The notes: generated by a model not told the origin, from the letters alone. A stretch of DNA of 64,000 nt from Methanolobus bombayensis (GCF_017873415.1 NZ_JAGGKD010000003.1:62001-126000), one strand, 5' to 3'; shown: positions 16,664 through 25,553, counted from the stretch's first letter. Made by a program: numbers and translations.

Positions 16664-17389
16664 TCAGATTATATACCAGTCATTATCATTTATGCCGGAA
16701 TTTTCTTCATCATCTTCAGTAATTGCCTCATGTCCTGAGTAATCTGACCTTAAGCAATTCTGAGAAGAATCTGAATCTCCAACATGCTCTTTGAGAGAAT
16801 CTGAAAAATCCTGAAGATAACTTTTCTGATTTAAGCTTCCATAGATAAATTTCTTATCAGGCTGAATATGAGAGTTAATTGTTTCCTGTTTCGGAACGAT
16901 CGTCACTTCCACATCAGATATCTCAACGGCAAGTTCCATTGCCTTTCTGAAATCACCTATGCAATAAGCAATCCTGTGTTTATAACTGCCCCGGGTTTTT
17001 TCGAGATACTCAGCCAGTCTTTTACTTTCCATTTTAATGAAATCCCTTTTGATCTTAGCCACATTACATTTTCCCAGCATGAATTGGTAATCCATGAAAG
17101 GATATTCCGTATCAAGTTCCCGCGGAGTAATTCCACAGGTCCCGAAAACCACAATATGTACTTTTTCCGGATCAAGAATATCAAATATAACCTTATCAAA
17201 TATCTTATGAGAAGGACTTTCATGATATGGCTTTTTTTTAGCGCAGGGAACAAATATACAAAAATCCTTAACAGGCGCTTCATACTCATTTAGTATCCAC
17301 TCATTTGCCCGTATCATATCAGGATGATATATTATCTCATCAGTATCCAGAGGAAGACTGGAACGCTCATCTTCAGGTATTATTGTCAA
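16664..17389 (-). CDS. stand-alone ArcS-type (DUF5591) domain protein
   Basis: A 241-residue protein with PCAKKKPYHESPSH near residue 50. This matches the PC-x3-KPY-x2-S-x2-H signature of archaeosine synthase ArcS, which amidinates or conjugates preQ0 at tRNA position 15. The following VFGTCGITPREL and PFMDYQFMLGKC also fit that domain. The TGT-like and PUA parts of full-length ArcS are absent, and residues 195-241 are an acidic tail. It could be a split ArcS module or a paralogue with another role. The start is TTG at 17389; the shared TATA run at 17410-17420 would make this transcript almost leaderless, so the start is uncertain. Confidence 0.8.
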   Translation of the reverse strand: MTIIPEDERSSLPLDTDEIIYHPDMIRANEWILNEYEAPVKDFCIFVPCAKKKPYHESPSHKIFDKVIFDILDPEKVHIVVFGTCGITPRELDTEYPFMDYQFMLGKCNVAKIKRDFIKMESKRLAEYLEKTRGSYKHRIAYCIGDFRKAMELAVEISDVEVTIVPKQETINSHIQPDKKFIYGSLNQKSYLQDFSDSLKEHVGDSDSSQNCLRSDYSGHEAITEDDEENSGINDNDWYII

Positions 17390-17462
17390 GCAGATGAGAA
17401 TCTGGCAAACTATATATATAATTGACGCAATCTCTATTCGGTTTTGTGTAAACTGTACAACA

Positions 17463-17478
17463 GTACCACGAATGGTAC
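17463..17478 (+). promoter_or_regulatory. palindrome between TATA box and start of TrmB-like gene
   Basis: GTACCA and TGGTAC are exact inverted copies around CGAA. TGTAC (17454-17458) and GTACA (17479-17483) flank them. The site lies downstream of the TATATATATA run at 17411-17420 and 35 bases before the start codon, a classic place for repression. Confidence 0.5.
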
Positions 17479-17512
17479 GTACAAAACTATTTGTAACACA
17501 AAGAGGAAAAAC

Positions 17513-17884
17513 ATGGCAAGTTCTATACCTGAAATGCTGAGAGCGGAATGCAAATGCGAGGATATGGCAAAGTGTGTTCTCGGATTGAAAGAACTTGACA
17601 TCAGTACTTACAAAGCACTTCTTGAAAATGGACCAATGACAGCAGAGAAGCTGGGAGAACTTCTGGGCCGTGAACGCAGTACAGCATACAGATCATTACA
17701 AAACCTCATCTCGGCCGGTCTTGTTTACAGGGAAACGAAATCCATCTCCATAGGTGGTTATTACTATGAATACGTAGGTATCGAACCTGTTGTTGTAAAG
17801 GAAATGATCCGCAAGAACATAGACCAATGGTACAGGAAAATGAATGATCTTATTGAAAATTTCGATAAGGAATTACTTTCCTGA
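17513..17884 (+). CDS. TrmB-like winged-helix regulator
   Basis: A 123-residue protein. The N-terminus has three cysteines (AECKCEDMAKCVLGL). A winged helix covers about 25-85, with LDISTYKALLENGPMTAEKLGELLGRERSTAYRSLQNLISAGLVYRE arranged as helix, turn and recognition helix, the typical TrmB/MarR layout. It ends in a helix (MIRKNIDQWYRKMNDLIENF) suited to dimerisation. The cysteines could sense redox state or bind a metal (inference). Start ATG 17513 follows AGAGGA; upstream in-frame codons from 17444 lie within the operator region. Divergent from the ArcS-domain gene. Confidence 0.85.
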   Translation: MASSIPEMLRAECKCEDMAKCVLGLKELDISTYKALLENGPMTAEKLGELLGRERSTAYRSLQNLISAGLVYRETKSISIGGYYYEYVGIEPVVVKEMIRKNIDQWYRKMNDLIENFDKELLS

Positions 17885-18052
17885 CCCTGACCTTTATTTT
17901 GGCTTAAAATGGATAACAGACTTCTGAGTAAACACTATATTTATAGAGTTAATAATTATATAATATTAGCTCATATGTAACTGTTACACATTGTATCAGT
18001 ATTTCCGGCATTAAAACAAATCCACAAATATTATCTCTTGAGCTGTAGAATT

Positions 18053-19759
18053 ATGAGGGATGAGGATAAAACCAGAGAGCAGCTGATTCAGGAGCTGCAG
18101 GAACTCAGGAATAAACATGAAAAGAATCATGTTGATCAGAATTCTTTTTGTCCTATTATAAATGACAATATCAAAAAGGATCTGGAAGAAAGTGAAGAAA
18201 AATATCGTCAGGTAGTTTCATCAATATCCAGTATAATCTGGAAAGCAGATATGAATAAAGGGGAAATGACAAACATATACATTTCCCCGGTTGCAGACAC
18301 TATACTTGGACTTGAAAACGGAACAATTAACAACAAATGGGAAACTTTTCTTTCCTATATCAACCCGGAAGATGCCGCCATTATGCAGAAAAGGATCAAA
18401 AAAGGCATAATTAGGAATCTCTCAAACACTGATTTTGAATTCAGAGTTACAAAACCAGATGGGACTAAGCTATGGTTCTATTGCACCTGCACAATAAGGA
18501 AAAATAACGATAAAATCCAGATCTTCGGAAACAGTATTGACATAAGCGAACGAAAAAAAGTCGAAGCAGAATTGGAGAACAAAAGTAATGAGCTCAGTCA
18601 GGTGGTTAACAGTTGTCCGGTTCCAATGTTTGTCATCAATAAAGACCATGAGATCATCTATTGGAATAAAGCATGCGAAAAAGCCACCAATATATCAGCA
18701 GAAAGAATTATCGAAACAAAAGAACCATGGCTTGCATTTTATCCTAAAAAGAGAAAATTAATGGCTGACCTTATAGTTGATAACGATATTGAAAGCATTA
18801 AACAATTATACAATAATAAAAGTCTTGAGAACTCTTTTATTGAAGAGGGATATGAAGCTGAAGATTTTTTCCCTCTCTTAAACAAGTGGCTCCATTTCAC
18901 TGCTGCTCCTCTTAAGGATATTGAAGGTAATATAATAGGAGCGATCGAAACATTACAGGACAAAACAATTGAAAAGCAGGCAAAAGACGCGCTTGTATCA
19001 GCTAAGATGCTGGCAGAAAATGCCTCGCGTACAAAAAGTGAATTTCTGTCCAATGTAAGTCATGAACTTAGAACCCCGCTTAGTCTTATTTTAGGATATT
19101 CTGACCTGTTAATTGAAGAAAGTGAATCAATGAATGTACAACATGCAAAATTTGCAGGGATAATCAAATCAGGTGGCTCAAGACTTCTGGAAATGATCAA
19201 TGCCCTGATATACATCGCAGATATAGAAGATGGGAAGATGGAGCTTGAGATCAGCGATTTCTCACTACCTGATATGGTATATGATATACAGAAAGTTACC
19301 AGGTCAATAGCTATTAAGAAAAACATCAAACTGGAATTCACACTTAACCCTGATGTGAGAACGATCTACGCTGACAAATCCAAATTAAAAATCATATTCC
19401 ATCATTTGATAACAAATGCAATAAAATTCACACCTGAACAGGGGAAGATATGGGTGGACATAAGACACGATCATGGAAACACCCTGTATATAGATGTGAA
19501 AGATAACGGAATTGGAATATCTGAAGACGATAAGGCAAAACTTTTTGACACTTTTGTTCAGCTTGATGGTTCACCAACCCGCAGATACGCAGGGAGTGGA
19601 CTGGGTCTAGCCCTTGTTAAAAAACTGGTGGAAATCCACAAAGGAAGTATCTGGCTTGAAAGCGAACCTAAGAAGGGGAGCACTTTCCACATAATAATAC
19701 CTGCACAGAATGAGATCATAAGGCATGCTAATGAGTTACTACATCCAGCGGTAATCTGA
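18053..19759 (+). CDS. PAS-domain sensor histidine kinase (soluble)
   Basis: A 568-residue kinase with no membrane segments. It starts with a short coiled coil (1-25), then PAS at about 50-165 (PAS_3 type ending NSIDISERKK) and PAS at 185-300. HisKA at 320-390 has the phospho-acceptor His337 in SNVSHELRTPLS. The HATPase at 405-550 has N box HHLITNAIKFTP, DNGIGI and GSGLGLALVKKL. The ATG at 18053 gives MRDEDKTREQLIQEL, a common start among Methanosarcinales kinases; TTG 18038 is possible. No receiver gene is adjacent, so it is an orphan kinase. Its last 32 bases overlap the convergent kinase gene. Confidence 0.93.
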   Translation: MRDEDKTREQLIQELQELRNKHEKNHVDQNSFCPIINDNIKKDLEESEEKYRQVVSSISSIIWKADMNKGEMTNIYISPVADTILGLENGTINNKWETFLSYINPEDAAIMQKRIKKGIIRNLSNTDFEFRVTKPDGTKLWFYCTCTIRKNNDKIQIFGNSIDISERKKVEAELENKSNELSQVVNSCPVPMFVINKDHEIIYWNKACEKATNISAERIIETKEPWLAFYPKKRKLMADLIVDNDIESIKQLYNNKSLENSFIEEGYEAEDFFPLLNKWLHFTAAPLKDIEGNIIGAIETLQDKTIEKQAKDALVSAKMLAENASRTKSEFLSNVSHELRTPLSLILGYSDLLIEESESMNVQHAKFAGIIKSGGSRLLEMINALIYIADIEDGKMELEISDFSLPDMVYDIQKVTRSIAIKKNIKLEFTLNPDVRTIYADKSKLKIIFHHLITNAIKFTPEQGKIWVDIRHDHGNTLYIDVKDNGIGISEDDKAKLFDTFVQLDGSPTRRYAGSGLGLALVKKLVEIHKGSIWLESEPKKGSTFHIIIPAQNEIIRHANELLHPAVI

Positions 19760-21632
19760 AAGTGAATGTACTTCCTTTTCCAGGTTCACTTTCAACAAAA
19801 ACATCACCGCCATGCATTTCAACAAATCTTTTTACAAGTGAAAGTCCAAGACCTGTACCTTCGTATTTTCTTGATATTGTAGAATCTATCTGATGGAAAG
19901 GCATGAAAAGTTTCTCCATATCATCAGGTGAGATACCTATACCTGTGTCAATTATCTGAAATTCAGCCATCCCATCTTTCATGCATGCTTTCAAGGTCAC
20001 ATGTCCGCCATCAGGAGTGAACTTTACTGCATTACTTGCAAGGTTGAAAAGTATTTGTTTAAAGCGGACCTTGTCAGCAGTCAGCATCAGGTTTTCCGGA
20101 TCAATGGAAATTTCAAGCTCAATATCCTTTTTTCTTGCAAGAGGAGAAACTATGTTAAGAACTTTTTTAAATTTGTCCATAACAGAGAATTTCTCATAAT
20201 GCAATTCCATTTTTCCCGATTCTATCTTTGAAATATCGAGAATATCATTGATGAGTTTTAAAAGATGCTTTCCACTATTGGATATATGTCCCAGGGATTT
20301 TCTTTGCTGGTCATTGAGATCACCAAATGATTCATCGAGCAAAATATCAGAATAACCAATAACAGCATTAAGCGGAGTACGGAGTTCATGACTCATTGTT
20401 GCAAGGAACTCACTCTTTGTCCTGTTAGCCTCTTCAGCCATGATCTTAGAATTTATTATGGCTTCTTCGGCAGATTTACGCTCGGATATATCCTGGAAAT
20501 TCTCAAGTATATACTGATTACCTTCAATGAATATCCTTTTGGAATTTTTGAGAATTGGTGTCTTGCTCCCATCTTTACATTTGATTGCAGTGTCCATTCC
20601 CTGAAAACCATCAAGGCCATCTACCCATATAGGACATTTTTTAGATAATGAACCTTTGGGACATACGATATCACATAATTGTCCTATCAGCTCTTCTTTT
20701 TTGTATCCGGTAATCTCGCAGGTCCTCTGGTTTACCTCCTCAATTATGTAGTCCTTTCCTATGATAAGAGTGCCACCAGGTATATTTTCATACAGTTTCT
20801 GGAAACGTTCCTCAGTCTCCTTAAGAGTGATTTCTGCTTTTTTACGTTCACTAATGTCATCAAGATACAGGATAACTTTGTTTCCGGTTTCCAGCGGAAC
20901 ATAAGCCGTAGATACAAAAAAATCCCTTCTTGTGACAGTATCGTCATCCTGAAGAATATCCATATTTCCTTCAACATGGTGATAATCCGAACCAGTACTG
21001 AAAGTATCCATCACAATGTTACGTATAGAACAATTTGCGCATTCAGGGGTATTGCCACATCCGTTGCCACGAACAGAATTTATACACGAGAAAATATCGC
21101 CACCAAGCATACCTAAAACAGATTCAGGATCACGTCCTATAAGCTCTGCACCTACCAAGTTGATCTTTTCAATTCGGAGATCCTGACCGATAACCAGCAT
21201 TAAATTAGGAGCATAATCAAAAACTGCATTTCTAACCTTTTTGATATCCAGAATATCAGGCGTTTCAGCAGATGAACAATAGCAACCTGCCATTTGTATA
21301 ACAAGATCAATTTCCTCTTTTCCAAAAGGTTTTTTGATATACCTGGAATTGGGTATATTTTCTATAATTCTCAAAAGATCCCTGTCAACTTCATCTACTA
21401 CAAAAGTCAAACAAACATTTTCAGGGAGATTTTCGAAAAAAACATATAAAGAATCTATTTCACCTGCATCGAAGGAATGGAACAGCAGATAAGTCTCTTT
21501 AGCTGAAAAGTCATAAGCGATATTGCTGTGGTCAAGCTTCAAAGGGCAGACAGAATATCCAAGTTGTCCCATATGAAACCGGAGATCAGAATCTTTTTCT
21601 TTTTCAGATGTCAGCAACAATAATTTTTTCAT
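19728..21632 (-). CDS. hybrid-like sensor kinase: pseudo-receiver, two Cys-containing PAS domains, histidine kinase
   Basis: A 634-residue soluble protein. Residues 1-118 resemble a receiver domain (KLLLLTSE ... YIKKPFGKEEIDLVIQ) that keeps the Lys/Pro switch but lacks the acidic pair and a clear phospho-acceptor Asp. The PAS at 135-265 holds four cysteines (Cys183, 192, 198, 201; FSC...GCGNTPECANC). The second PAS at 275-390 holds Cys320, 324 and 333 (CDIVCPKGSLSKKC). HisKA at 395-470 has His415; HATPase at 485-632 has NLASNAVKFTP, DTGIGI and GTGLGL. The cysteine patterns suggest a metal, Fe-S or redox-sensing role (inference). It overlaps the convergent kinase by 32 bases. Confidence 0.92.
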   Translation of the reverse strand: MKKLLLLTSEKEKDSDLRFHMGQLGYSVCPLKLDHSNIAYDFSAKETYLLFHSFDAGEIDSLYVFFENLPENVCLTFVVDEVDRDLLRIIENIPNSRYIKKPFGKEEIDLVIQMAGCYCSSAETPDILDIKKVRNAVFDYAPNLMLVIGQDLRIEKINLVGAELIGRDPESVLGMLGGDIFSCINSVRGNGCGNTPECANCSIRNIVMDTFSTGSDYHHVEGNMDILQDDDTVTRRDFFVSTAYVPLETGNKVILYLDDISERKKAEITLKETEERFQKLYENIPGGTLIIGKDYIIEEVNQRTCEITGYKKEELIGQLCDIVCPKGSLSKKCPIWVDGLDGFQGMDTAIKCKDGSKTPILKNSKRIFIEGNQYILENFQDISERKSAEEAIINSKIMAEEANRTKSEFLATMSHELRTPLNAVIGYSDILLDESFGDLNDQQRKSLGHISNSGKHLLKLINDILDISKIESGKMELHYEKFSVMDKFKKVLNIVSPLARKKDIELEISIDPENLMLTADKVRFKQILFNLASNAVKFTPDGGHVTLKACMKDGMAEFQIIDTGIGISPDDMEKLFMPFHQIDSTISRKYEGTGLGLSLVKRFVEMHGGDVFVESEPGKGSTFTFRLPLDVVTH

Positions 21633-22085
21633 TCATTCCCTTCCAAGCAACTGGCAAAGATCAATAACCAGCTTAAAGCTAAATGTCATAAATAATATCA
21701 ATCGAAGCAAATGTGACATAAATACATTAATATAATATTATATATAGGGCATATATAATGCTTATGCACATATGCAAATTATTTTAACATTCATTATATA
21801 ACAGTTTATCTGGAAAGTACAAAAACAAAGGGCTTTTTGTATTTTCAGAATTTACTTAACAGAGTTGTTTTTTAAAAACATTTCCATTTAATCCAGGAAT
21901 ATCAACCACAAATTAGCAACTACAACACAAAAGAAAATTAAGCTGTATTAAGAGTGCCAGTGTGATAATAATATAAAAATAAAAGATCAGGAATTGAACA
22001 AATAATATATGTAAATATAATATTTATATTAATTGTATAACAACCTTTGGTTTACAAAGCCAATTCATGAGAATTCATTGAATGA
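21633..22085. other. AT-rich intergenic region
   Basis: About 450 bases between the kinase start (minus) and the ABC permease stop (minus). No supported gene. A 9-bp dyad ATTATATAT/ATATATAAT at 21737-21759 lies about 105-127 bases before the kinase start and may be its promoter region. Confidence 0.5.
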
Positions 22086-22835
22086 TCAGATACTTATCTT
22101 CCTGAAAAGATGAGAACCAATGATAATCATCAGAATTGTAAAACCTGATAAAACTCCTAAACTAACAACAGGATCAACCTGAGAAGTTCCAAGTAAACCA
22201 TATCTGATGCCTTCTACACCATATGTCAGTGGATCCAGTAATGTAAGTGATCTTATCCATACAGGCAAGCTGTCTATAGGAAAGAGAGCTCCTGAAAGAC
22301 CGAATATAGGGAAGATCACAAAGTTCATTATAAGCTGGAAGCCATGCATATCCTCCATTCTTGAAGCAATGGCGATGCCGAATGCTGTGAATGAAAGTCC
22401 TATAAGAGTCATGAAAATTATAGCAATGACAAAACCCGGTATGTTGTTGATCTGAAGTCCCATGAATAATGAAAGAACAAGAATGATAAGTCCCTGGATC
22501 ACTGCGGTTGTAGCTCCCCCTACAGTCTGGCCAAACATAATCTCAACCCTTGATACCGGAGCTACCAATGTTTCTTTCAGGAAGCCGAACTGCTTATCCC
22601 AGATGATCTGAATACCTGCGAAAACAGATGTGAATAAAACACTCATTGAAATGATCCCAGGCATAATGAAACCAATATATCCCTGCTCCATTCCCGGCAT
22701 AACAACCACTGAATTGAGACCGAAACCAAGAACTGCAAAAAGAAATAAAGGCATGCCAAGACTGCCTACCAGCCTGCTTTTGGAACGAAGGTAACGCTTT
22801 ACACTCCTGAGCCATATGGTGTAAACTATATCCAT
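22086..22835 (-). CDS. ABC-2 type transporter permease
   Basis: A 249-residue membrane protein with six predicted helices, including FLFAVLGFGLNSVVV, AVIQGLIILVLSLFMG and the conserved IFPIFGLSGALFPIDSLPVWI loop. This is the permease of a daunorubicin/CcmA-type exporter. The start ATG follows GGAGGAGATAAA, part of which overlaps the stop of the ATPase gene, so translation is coupled. It would pair with the ATPase encoded immediately upstream. The exported substrate is unknown; a TetR regulator in the same operon suggests a drug, lipid or metabolite. Confidence 0.93.
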   Translation of the reverse strand: MDIVYTIWLRSVKRYLRSKSRLVGSLGMPLFLFAVLGFGLNSVVVMPGMEQGYIGFIMPGIISMSVLFTSVFAGIQIIWDKQFGFLKETLVAPVSRVEIMFGQTVGGATTAVIQGLIILVLSLFMGLQINNIPGFVIAIIFMTLIGLSFTAFGIAIASRMEDMHGFQLIMNFVIFPIFGLSGALFPIDSLPVWIRSLTLLDPLTYGVEGIRYGLLGTSQVDPVVSLGVLSGFTILMIIIGSHLFRKISI

Positions 22836-22836
22836 T

Positions 22837-23823
22837 TTATCTCCTCCTTACTTTTCGCATCATTCTCATCTTATCCTTGGCACTTGCTTCCTCTTCCCTG
22901 ATAGTTCTACCTGTGAAATGCAGGAACACATCTTCAAGGGTTGGTTTATGTATTGAGAGAGATTTAATCCCAATATTATTTTCAGACGCAATGTTGACTA
23001 TGCGTGCAACATGTTGTTCAGCATTCTGGATACTGATGGTTATCAAAGAATCATGAAGTTCGACACTCTTAATTTCCGGCAGAGTTTTTAGTGCAGAATA
23101 GAAAACATCCCTTTGGGAAGAATCTATAGTTATCACATCTCCCCCAATGTCATTCTTTAGATTCTCTGAGCTGTCCATAGCTATAATTTTACCTTTATCG
23201 ATTATGGCGATACGATGACATAGCTTGTCAGCTTCTTCCATATAATGAGTTGTCAGGATTATGGTGATACCTTTTTCCTTGTTCAGTTTTTCTATGTAAT
23301 CCCACAAGTGGTTTCTTGTCTGTGGATCAAGACCAAGAGTAGGTTCATCCAGGAAAAGTATCTGAGGTTCATGAAGAAGACCTCTTGCGATCTCAAGACG
23401 GCGACGCATTCCACCGGAATATGTTTTCACCTGATTATCTTTTTTATCATATAATTCCACAAGTTTCAACAGGTGGGCAATCTTCTTTTGTCTGGTACTT
23501 TTTGGAATACGATAAAGTCGTCCATGAAAATCCATATTCTCATAAGCTGTCAATTCTTCGTCAAGACTTTGATCCTGAAAAACTATACCTATGGATTTTC
23601 TGACATTATCCTGATCCTTTGAAATGTCAAAACCATTAACAAAAGCCTTTCCGGAAGTGGAAGGGAGCATGGTTGAAAGCATGGAGATCGTAGTTGTCTT
23701 GCCTGCACCATTCGGACCAAGAAGGCCGAATACTTCACCTTTTTTAATACGGAAGGTCAGATCATTTACAGCAGTAAAATCACCGAACTTCCGTACCAGA
23801 TTCTCAACTTCAATTGCATACAT
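22837..23823 (-). CDS. ABC exporter ATP-binding protein (DrrA/CcmA-like)
   Basis: A 328-residue cytoplasmic ATPase. Walker A is GPNGAGKTTT near residue 37; the Q-loop is in GIVFQDQSLDEEL; the signature is TYSGGMRRRLEIARGLL; Walker B is ILFLDEPTLGLD. The C-terminal 90-residue extension is typical of DrrA-type exporters. Start ATG 23823 is preferred because GGTGT precedes it; GTG 23838 would add five residues. It is translationally coupled to the TetR gene, whose stop codon lies five to seven bases upstream, and to the permease downstream. Confidence 0.94.
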   Translation of the reverse strand: MYAIEVENLVRKFGDFTAVNDLTFRIKKGEVFGLLGPNGAGKTTTISMLSTMLPSTSGKAFVNGFDISKDQDNVRKSIGIVFQDQSLDEELTAYENMDFHGRLYRIPKSTRQKKIAHLLKLVELYDKKDNQVKTYSGGMRRRLEIARGLLHEPQILFLDEPTLGLDPQTRNHLWDYIEKLNKEKGITIILTTHYMEEADKLCHRIAIIDKGKIIAMDSSENLKNDIGGDVITIDSSQRDVFYSALKTLPEIKSVELHDSLITISIQNAEQHVARIVNIASENNIGIKSLSIHKPTLEDVFLHFTGRTIREEEASAKDKMRMMRKVRRR

Positions 23824-23827
23824 TTTT

Positions 23828-24439
23828 TCATACACCAATGCCTTCGAATATAATCGCGATTTTTGCTGACATGTCCTTTGAAAATGAATAATCCTTTTCT
23901 GAATGTAACCAGATCATAAGAGAATGGAAATAAACTGCATAGAGTATTTCTGCTACTACTTTCGAGTCGGCATCTGATCTGATCTCTCCTTTGTGCATAC
24001 CTTCTCTGACAAAATCAGCCAGCATGTTTATAAAGAATTCATGTTTCTTTCTTTTGTCCGAATGGCAGGATTTTTCATGTCCTGTGGTCAGCAGGAGCTT
24101 TTTTTGTTCAAAAAATAAAAGTCTCAGAAGTTCCCTTTCCTTTTCATAATGTTCAGCCACCTGAACCAGGAAGTTTTCTATCTTTTGCCTTGAAGAAATA
24201 CCAAGGGAAATTTGGTCATTCATGATAGTTCTAATGAACTCTTCTTTCTGCTCTCTGAAATAATATAAAAGTGATTCCTTGGTTGGAAAATAATTGAAAA
24301 ACGTACCTTTGGCAATTCCAGCTTCCTTTGTAATCTCATCCACCGTTGTGTTCTCGAATCCTTTTTCCCTGAACATACGACTTGATATTTCAAAGATCCT
24401 GCATCTGGTTTCTTTTTTCTTTTGTTCACGCAGAGACAT
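23828..24439 (-). CDS. TetR/AcrR-family repressor
   Basis: A 203-residue regulator. Residues 10-55 form the TetR helix-turn-helix (RCRIFEISSRMFREKGFENTTVDEITKEAGIAKGTFFNYFPTKESLL). The rest is a helical ligand-binding domain. First gene of a TetR-ATPase-permease operon and divergent from the AhpD-like gene. A 28-base dyad 29-56 bases upstream is the likely operator. The start ATG follows GAGGT. Family members release DNA when a small hydrophobic ligand, often the exporter's substrate, binds. Confidence 0.94.
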   Translation of the reverse strand: MSLREQKKKETRCRIFEISSRMFREKGFENTTVDEITKEAGIAKGTFFNYFPTKESLLYYFREQKEEFIRTIMNDQISLGISSRQKIENFLVQVAEHYEKERELLRLLFFEQKKLLLTTGHEKSCHSDKRKKHEFFINMLADFVREGMHKGEIRSDADSKVVAEILYAVYFHSLMIWLHSEKDYSFSKDMSAKIAIIFEGIGV

Positions 24440-24467
24440 ATTACCTCAGATAGATAGCTGATAAAAC

Positions 24468-24495
24468 TGACCAGGGTCATAAATGACCACAGTCA
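24468..24495. promoter_or_regulatory. 28-bp dyad, likely TetR operator
   Basis: Inner arms GGTCAT (24475-24480) and ATGACC (24483-24488) surround AA. Outer arms TGAC (24468-24471) and GTCA (24492-24495) share the same centre at 24481.5. It lies in the 130-base divergent region between tetR and the AhpD-like gene and could control both. Confidence 0.65.
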
Positions 24496-24571
24496 TATTT
24501 AAGTATTTTGAGTCCCGGATACCAGCATATTTAAGAAAAACTTCTGCTGAAATAATAGTGGAGTGACAAAG

Positions 24572-24871
24572 ATGGAAGAACACCCATTGAAAACAATACA
24601 GGACAAAGACAACGAATTATTCAATATAATCGAATCAAACCTTGAGAATGCACTTTCAGAAGGAAGCATACCTCTAAAATACAAATTCCTTATTGCACTG
24701 GCACTTGATGCTGACCATGGTGCCGAGAATGGAGTAAAGATGCTTGCAATGCAGGCAATAAATGCAGGTGCGACAAAAGAAGAAATAATGGAAGCAGTCC
24801 GGATTGCAAACTATATAGGCGGAATCGGAAGTGTTTACACAGCAGCCAATGCTTTGCGTGACATACTTTAA
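24572..24871 (+). CDS. carboxymuconolactone decarboxylase/AhpD-like protein
   Basis: A 99-residue all-helical protein with the CMD fold: KYKFLIALALDADHGAENGVKMLAMQAINAGATKEEIMEAVRIANYIGG. The CxxC pair used by AhpD as a thiol reductase is absent, with DADHGAEN at that position, so peroxidase-coupled activity is unlikely. Its substrate is unknown. ATG 24572 follows GGAGTGA at 24560-24566. Divergent from the tetR-exporter operon and probably under the same operator. Confidence 0.85.
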   Translation: MEEHPLKTIQDKDNELFNIIESNLENALSEGSIPLKYKFLIALALDADHGAENGVKMLAMQAINAGATKEEIMEAVRIANYIGGIGSVYTAANALRDIL

Positions 24872-24921
24872 ATCTAAAAATATTCAGTCACCCATATGAA
24901 ATCTTTATCCATTGATGCCAC

Positions 24922-25452
24922 TTAAGGATTCAGAATCATGATTGCATAGTTCAGATAAGCTGCAAAGGATACCCACAGAATATAAGGTACTAATAATATA
25001 CCTGCTGGTTTTGATAAACTATAGAATTGAACTATGTTTACCAGGATCAACAACCAGAGCACAGTGATACCTGCAAGTCCTAATTCAGGGAACTGAAGGC
25101 CGAAGAATAAGAATGACCAAAGAAAATTGAAGAACAACTGAACAGCAAAAATTGATATTGCAGTCTTTACCTTTGGAACATCCCAACCTTTTTTCCAGAC
25201 AAGATATAACGAAAAACCCATTAGTAGATAAAGAATAGTCCACACAATTGAAAAACTCCAGTTGGGAGGGACAAGTTCAGGTTTTTGCAGATATGCATAC
25301 CATGTGGGAATTGAGCTCACTGTAAAATAGGCCCCCATTATTCCTGGTAACTGACAGACAATTAAAGAAATTACAAATTTTTTCCAATCAATATCTGTGA
25401 TATTTATTTTTTCACTCCAGCATACAAATAATATTGGATAATATTTATGCAT
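24922..25452 (-). CDS. tspO: TspO/MBR-family membrane protein
   Basis: A 176-residue membrane protein with five transmembrane segments. Family motifs are visible: QLPGIMGAYFT near the first helix, WYAYLQKPELVPPNWSFSIVWTILYLLMG in the loop and second helix, and aromatic-rich QLFFNFLWSFLFFGLQFPELGL. TspO proteins bind porphyrins and other hydrophobic ligands and modulate stress responses; the archaeal role is not established. It has an N-terminal extension of about 25 residues before the first helix. Convergent with the AhpD-like gene. Confidence 0.92.
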   Translation of the reverse strand: MHKYYPILFVCWSEKINITDIDWKKFVISLIVCQLPGIMGAYFTVSSIPTWYAYLQKPELVPPNWSFSIVWTILYLLMGFSLYLVWKKGWDVPKVKTAISIFAVQLFFNFLWSFLFFGLQFPELGLAGITVLWLLILVNIVQFYSLSKPAGILLVPYILWVSFAAYLNYAIMILNP

Positions 25453-25553
25453 GGTATTACATAAGCATATGATGTACCTATCAAAGATGAGTATGAGATA
25501 TCATAAAGTTCATACATTATGCGCCTGCTTACAAAATCTTACACTATGATTCA

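Noticed and set aside
19728-19759. Frameshift or assembly error joining two kinases
   Set aside because: Both kinases have complete C-terminal ATPase motifs before the overlap, so the overlap looks genuine.
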